DNA of 22,595 nucleotides from Laetiporus sulphureus 93-53 (lineage: Eukaryota > Basidiomycota > Agaricomycetes > Polyporales > Laetiporaceae): positions 527,164 to 549,758 of the forward strand of contig NW_024468525.1 of NCBI RefSeq assembly GCF_001632365.1, read 5' to 3'. Each line of letters starts with the position of its first letter. Within the stretch, counting starts at the first letter, position 1. The notes below the pieces were generated by a model, which was not told where the DNA came from, ran no database searches, and worked only from the letters and a program-made list of their open reading frames with translations. The position numbers were made by a program, and so were the translations under genes. Of the stretch, positions 18,865 to 22,595 are shown in pieces.

Positions 18865-19972
18865 TCAGAACTTGATCTCCAATTCCACCTGCTCAACAGT
18901 GGGCTTTAATCGCATGAATTCCGGACGATTCATCGGCCCTTACCTGCGACGTTGCCTTATCTACTTCAGCCGCGTAATGGGAGATGAAGCCCAGCATGTC
19001 CCAGGGACCTTTGTTCTTGCAAGTATTACATGCAGAAGCTGCTATCAGAGCGTTTACCACCGCCGGTTGGCTGTAGGTGATCGCTTCCCCACTAGGAGTG
19101 GAGTCGGTGACAGCCTTCAACATGGGCAGTGAATTCTTCCACCAGGCTCTAATGTTGCCTATACCATCCCACTCCAATGCACAATCTACACCGTGAGAAG
19201 TCCGACCGAACCAGATATACTTGGGGTTCAGATTGCGTACCCACGAGTAATCAGAACTGAGACATGCTGCGGCAGCGCTGCACTTCTCGTGGTAGTCGAG
19301 GATTCGGTAATAGGCTCCGCCGGTGATATCTTCCAGTTCGGGGACATATTTATCGCGAAGCGGAATGGCTAACGAGCACTTTGCGGCGAATCTCGCTTCC
19401 TCCTCGAGGCCGAACTGCAGCGCGAGAGCGTAAACTCGAAGAGGCACCGTCTTCGCCAGCTTTCGCATTTGGATGCAGACCATCTGGACGACGTCGTCCA
19501 TCAGATATTTTCGCGCCGCTTTCAGGACACTGCTCAGCTGGTTGACATCGTCAAGGTCGGGAGGGGATATGGGGTAGCACAACCGCAATAATCTGTCGAG
19601 TGTCTCGTTGTCTTCTTCCATCGGGATGATGGGCAGGTTGTACTTCTTGTCAGACCACCCGGATCCGGCGGACTCTCCTTCAGTGACCTGGGGCAAGCGG
19701 AACATGTCCTCGAAGAAAGCGGAGGCTTCGATCAAAATGGCCTTCCGCACATGGAAGTCCATCATATCCTTGGAACGGAGGACCACATCTGCGGTCGACT
19801 TGTTGAATGGCGCAGGAGCGTCGGTTAGGTGAGGACTGCGAGGACAGGGGCCAGAAGAACTGGGAGCCGATTGCGCTGGAGACTCTGCTGATGTTTCCTG
19901 CGACACTGTCGGGAAAAGCGGGTTTCGACTCATCAGCGCGAGAACATCTTCAGGGAAGTCCGACCCCAACAT
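18865..19972 (-). CDS. BTB/POZ domain protein (copy 1)
   Basis: Two exons, 19972-18944 and 18888-18865, separated by a 55-nt intron (gtaagg...agcag); 350 residues ending VELEIKF. After a Ser/Pro-rich N-terminus, a BTB/POZ fold begins at about residue 50: LTDAPAPFNKSTADVVLRS, FHVRKAILIEASAFFEDMF, then LDRLLRLCYP. BTB domains dimerise and in many cases bind cullin-3; the Agaricomycete families with this start are large and functionally uncharacterised. The C-terminal half (ARKYLMDDVVQMVCIQM, YHEKCSAAAACL, ACNTCKNKG, YAAEVDKATSQ) is shared with the next gene, so the two arose by duplication. A target or partner cannot be read from the sequence. Confidence 0.85.
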
Positions 19973-20037
19973 ACTCGTATGCCCGAGTCTTGGTACGGCT
20001 GAAGGAAGCTGTTGGAAACCGCCAATCTCTCTGAGCC

Positions 20038-20043
20038 TTTATA
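20038..20043 (-). promoter_or_regulatory. TATA box of BTB copy 1
   Basis: TATAAA on the minus strand, 65 nt ahead of the ATG at 19972, with a further GGCTC-rich leader; good spacing for a fungal core promoter. Confidence 0.6.
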
Positions 20044-20974
20044 GCGACAAAGCCGCTCCACGCCCAGGGGTTAGCGCGTGACAGTGTCACTAGTCACGTC
20101 CGTGTTATCCTCGTTGTGTCTTAACAGAACATAGACTCAAATTGTCCCCCTGTTTGATCACTTACTTGAAGGCAACAGCTTGCCAGACGTCCGCGCAGCT
20201 TGCAGGTCTTGCTTACATGTGGCCAAATCATGGATCGCACTGTTACCCTCCCTGTCTCGACAATATCAATTAGTTAGGCAGTGTCATGAAAGCGTCTCAA
20301 AAGTATCCGAGAGCGCCATTCAGTCAAACTACGTGATGACAATGAGTCGATAAGATACCCTAGAAGGCAAGGTTTCATATTAGTTGTAATGGTCGGCATT
20401 TGTAAGTGCTTCGATTGATTGATAGTGTGGCATACGCACAACCGAGCAGAGACCCATGCCTTCATTGCTGTGCCTTTCCTAGGATGTCCGATAGGAAGGG
20501 CTGCGACTGCGGGGCACCATTGACGGCTATGAACAGGATAATGAGCAGAATGTCAGAGCATTGTACCGCCAAGTGCCCAATTAACAAGCTGTACAGGAGC
20601 GTGTCAAAAGCAGAATGCATCTGGAAACCAGATTGATGGATAGAGCCTGCAGCAAGCCTTACTACGCCCCGCTAGATGGCCATAATGACTCTTCAATCAG
20701 CTTATTCCGCGGACGGAAGACACAAGAGGGCTTGTGTCAGCAGGTTAGTCGTCAGCACAGATCTGGTGCAGCGTGTCCTCCGTCACGGCATGTATGAACA
20801 TCCAGAAGCACTATAAATTCAGAAATGATGAATAGCAAAGACATGGAGGAGAGATGAATTTGGCCAAGCGATTCTCTGCAGTCGGTGCACTGTCACTGCC
20901 TGTGACAAGTCGCGAAATGTTTACGTGATAAACTCACGGAATGCAAGTTTTCCTCTGCTCATACTCTGCTTTTG
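20044..20974. other. Spacer between the two BTB genes, no gene seen
   Basis: Open frames at 20274-20465 (minus), 20406-20636 and 20615-20797 (plus) are short and show no motif or BTB remnant. A TATAAAT occurs at about 20812 on the plus strand with nothing convincing downstream. The 3' part contains the untranslated end of BTB copy 2. Confidence 0.4.
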
Positions 20975-21993
20975 TCACTGTATGACGAGCTTAATCTGAA
21001 GAGCGTTGAATCAGCATCCTATTACACAACACCAGAAGCCAACCTACTGAAGCCACAACACGATCCACCTCGGCCGCGAACTCTTCCATAAAGGCTCGAA
21101 GCTCTTTCCCAGCTCGCGCTCTGCAGACAGAGCAAGCAGCTGCTTCTGTCAGCGCCTGATCACACCATTCCGGAGCAGAGATTGCCATGCTGCTGGGTCT
21201 CTTTCAGCAAGTCTGCAGAGCGCTCCATGTGCTGCAACCACCAAGTCCGGGGTGTCCGCAGTTCGTTCGATTTGAGGTACCATCGCATAGAAGCTCCTGG
21301 GCAGCTGGTACATTCAAACCACACCCAATCGTCACTTGAATCGATCCAACGAAACTTCTTGGCTAGGCCACTGGCTGCCTCGCCACACTTCGCGTGATAA
21401 TTGAGAAGCCGGATATACGCAGATGCGCTGATATTGTCGAACTCAGGCAGGGGGACATGCTCCATTTCTTCATCTAGGTAGTACCTAGCGGCTTCCACGG
21501 CTTCCGAAGTGAGATGGAAGTGGACGGCAACTGCATATGCCTTGAGGGGTGCTGTCTTCGCATACGACCTCAGCCTACTGGCTAAGAAATTGATCGCGCA
21601 GTCCATGTCATACTTCCTGGCAGCGTCCAGGAGCGGCGCGATCTCGTCCATGTCGATATCCGGATCACAGACGGGGTAACATATGCGCAGCAGCTTTTCG
21701 AGTGTATTCCTGTCTTCTGTCATCGAAATGACAGGTACGCCATCCCGTTGTTCATCGCTAGCCTCCTGTAGTCGAGGCAGAGAGAACATGCTCTCGAAAA
21801 AGGCAGATGCCTCCCCGATGATTGCTTTCTTGACGCGGAAGTCCGTGCCATCCGAGGATCGTATAATGACGTCGGCGGTGGACTTGTTGAATGGAGCGGG
21901 AGCATCAGCAAGTACTACAGTGTCCGCTGGCTTGCTGGCAGGCTCTGTCTGCACGGCATCCACTTTGATGTCATCCACTGCCGGCGCATTCAT
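20975..21993 (-). pseudogene. BTB/POZ domain protein (copy 2), with a one-base frameshift
   Basis: Starts MNAPAVDDIKVDA at 21993; the BTB domain is well kept (LADAPAPFNKSTADVIIRS, FRVKKAIIGEASAFFESMF, LEKLLRICYP). The body matches copy 1: DAARKYDMDCAINF, YHAKCGEAASGL, WVWFECTS. Near 21187 the frame shifts: LLKETQQHG continues as AISAPEWCDQALTEAAACSVC only in the +1 frame, and staying in frame gives a stop 7 codons later. No GT donor is available there for an intron. After EFAAEVDRVVAS a 52-nt intron (21047-20996) leads to IKLVIQ and a stop at 20977-20975, at the same place as the intron in copy 1. Either a recent pseudogene or a single-base sequencing or assembly error; the rest of the gene looks under selection. 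Confidence 0.75.
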
Positions 21994-22418
21994 TAGCCTC
22001 TATCTGTTAGTCGAATATATCGAAAACACTTGCTGAATGGAACTATTACGATTCGCGGAAGAATTGGTTTCGACGAGATGAATACAACAGCTGTCCGCAG
22101 CGTCGAGAGCAGGTGCTCTGAGTCCCGCAGAGAGCGCGCACGCGTATATCTATGATCGTGTCAACCAACTCTTGACAAAAGACGTGAGAACGTAGAATCC
22201 ATCGATTTATCACGTGCAAGTCGACGCGAGGGACGCCGTGGCAGGTGGTGATAGCTGGCACTTAGTTTCTCCGAGTTTGCCGTTAGAAATCGACCAGTGC
22301 ATCGACTGACACAATTGAAACATAAGCGCAGCACAAGTATCAAGAGGCTAAAAGCCCGTGTATCGTACATTCACAAGCTAACCTAGTAACAAATGCGGTA
22401 GTCCAAACACATCATAGC
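21994..22418. other. Upstream region of BTB copy 2
   Basis: Promoter side of the minus-strand BTB gene and the 3' flank of the gene entering from the right edge. TATATT at 22021-22016 (minus) is a weak TATA candidate only about 25 nt before the ATG. I see no gene or repeat. Confidence 0.35.
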
Positions 22419-22580
22419 TTAACCTTCACCATGACCTTCGCTGCGCCTGCCTGGAGGACTTCGAGCCGCTACTTCATCAACCATCTCCTCGACGACAACC
22501 TTCGCGAGGAGGACATCCTTGATGAAGCTGGTCACTCGGCCAGATGAAAATATGATGGCCTCTCCATTCTTATAAGAATA
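22419..22580 (-). CDS. Last exon of a partial gene, possibly nitronate monooxygenase C-terminus
   Basis: A minus-strand frame open from 22580 to a TAA at 22421-22419 reads SGRVTSFIKDVLLAKVVVEEM and then VDEVAARSPPG. This resembles the end of fungal 2-nitropropane dioxygenase/nitronate monooxygenase proteins, where the chain runs 'G.V.S.KDV.PA..VVEEMV.EA'. These flavoenzymes oxidise nitronates. The exon border is not fixed: AG acceptors occur near 22572 and 22545. The rest lies outside the window, so neither start nor integrity can be judged. A short antisense plus frame (ATG at 22432) is a weaker alternative. Confidence 0.35.
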   Translation of the reverse strand, partial: YSYKNGEAIIFSSGRVTSFIKDVLLAKVVVEEMVDEVAARSPPGRRSEGHGEG

Positions 22581-22595
22581 TTAATCATGTCGGCA

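Noticed and set aside
1..22595. CRISPR arrays, rRNA genes or bacterial-type operons
   Set aside because: No regularly spaced repeats with unique spacers, no rRNA-like sequence, and the genes are spliced eukaryotic genes.

Overview
The window looks like a piece of a filamentous basidiomycete (Agaricomycete) nuclear chromosome. The genes carry many very short introns (about 40-76 nt) with GT-AG and one GC-AG border. They include families expanded in mushrooms and polypores: BTB/POZ proteins with a 'DAPAPFNKSTADV' start, an F-box protein with an 'LPIEVWENVI' box, and a secreted cyanovirin-type lectin. A decayed Ty3/gypsy retrotransposon is also typical of such genomes. The species cannot be named from the sequence.

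Layout. 1-6238 (minus): 5' part of an LTR retrotransposon entering from the right with its LTR near 6238, then a ~0.8-1.3 kb leader, gag (4905-2458) and pol in the order dUTPase - aspartic protease - reverse transcriptase. Pol breaks off just after the YLDD box at the left window edge. The element is dead: in-frame TGA codons, a +1 shift in the dUTPase, and missing catalytic residues. 6227-7960 (minus): an F-box protein gene whose 3' end runs into the LTR, with a 12-bp minisatellite at its 5' side. 8181-8553: a palindrome cluster and a 308-bp MITE-like element with 15-bp perfect inverted ends. 8554-10279: no gene recognised. 10343-10899 (plus): secreted CVNH-type lectin, three exons. 11454-12543 (plus): mitochondrial cardiolipin synthase (CRD1), six exons. 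12667-18246 (minus): about 1,696-residue pericentrin/Pcp1-like spindle-pole-body coiled-coil protein in eleven exons, ending in a PACT domain and convergent with CRD1. 18865-19972 and 20975-21993 (both minus): tandem BTB/POZ paralogues sharing a C-terminal intron; the second has a one-base frameshift. 22419-22580 (minus): the last exon of a further gene, perhaps a nitronate monooxygenase.

The genes do not form a pathway. CRD1 and the pericentrin-like gene are core housekeeping genes. The F-box, BTB, lectin and transposon parts are accessory. The most unusual observation is the dUTPase fused directly in front of the protease in a Ty3/gypsy element. All functional calls come from reading motifs by eye; no search was run.
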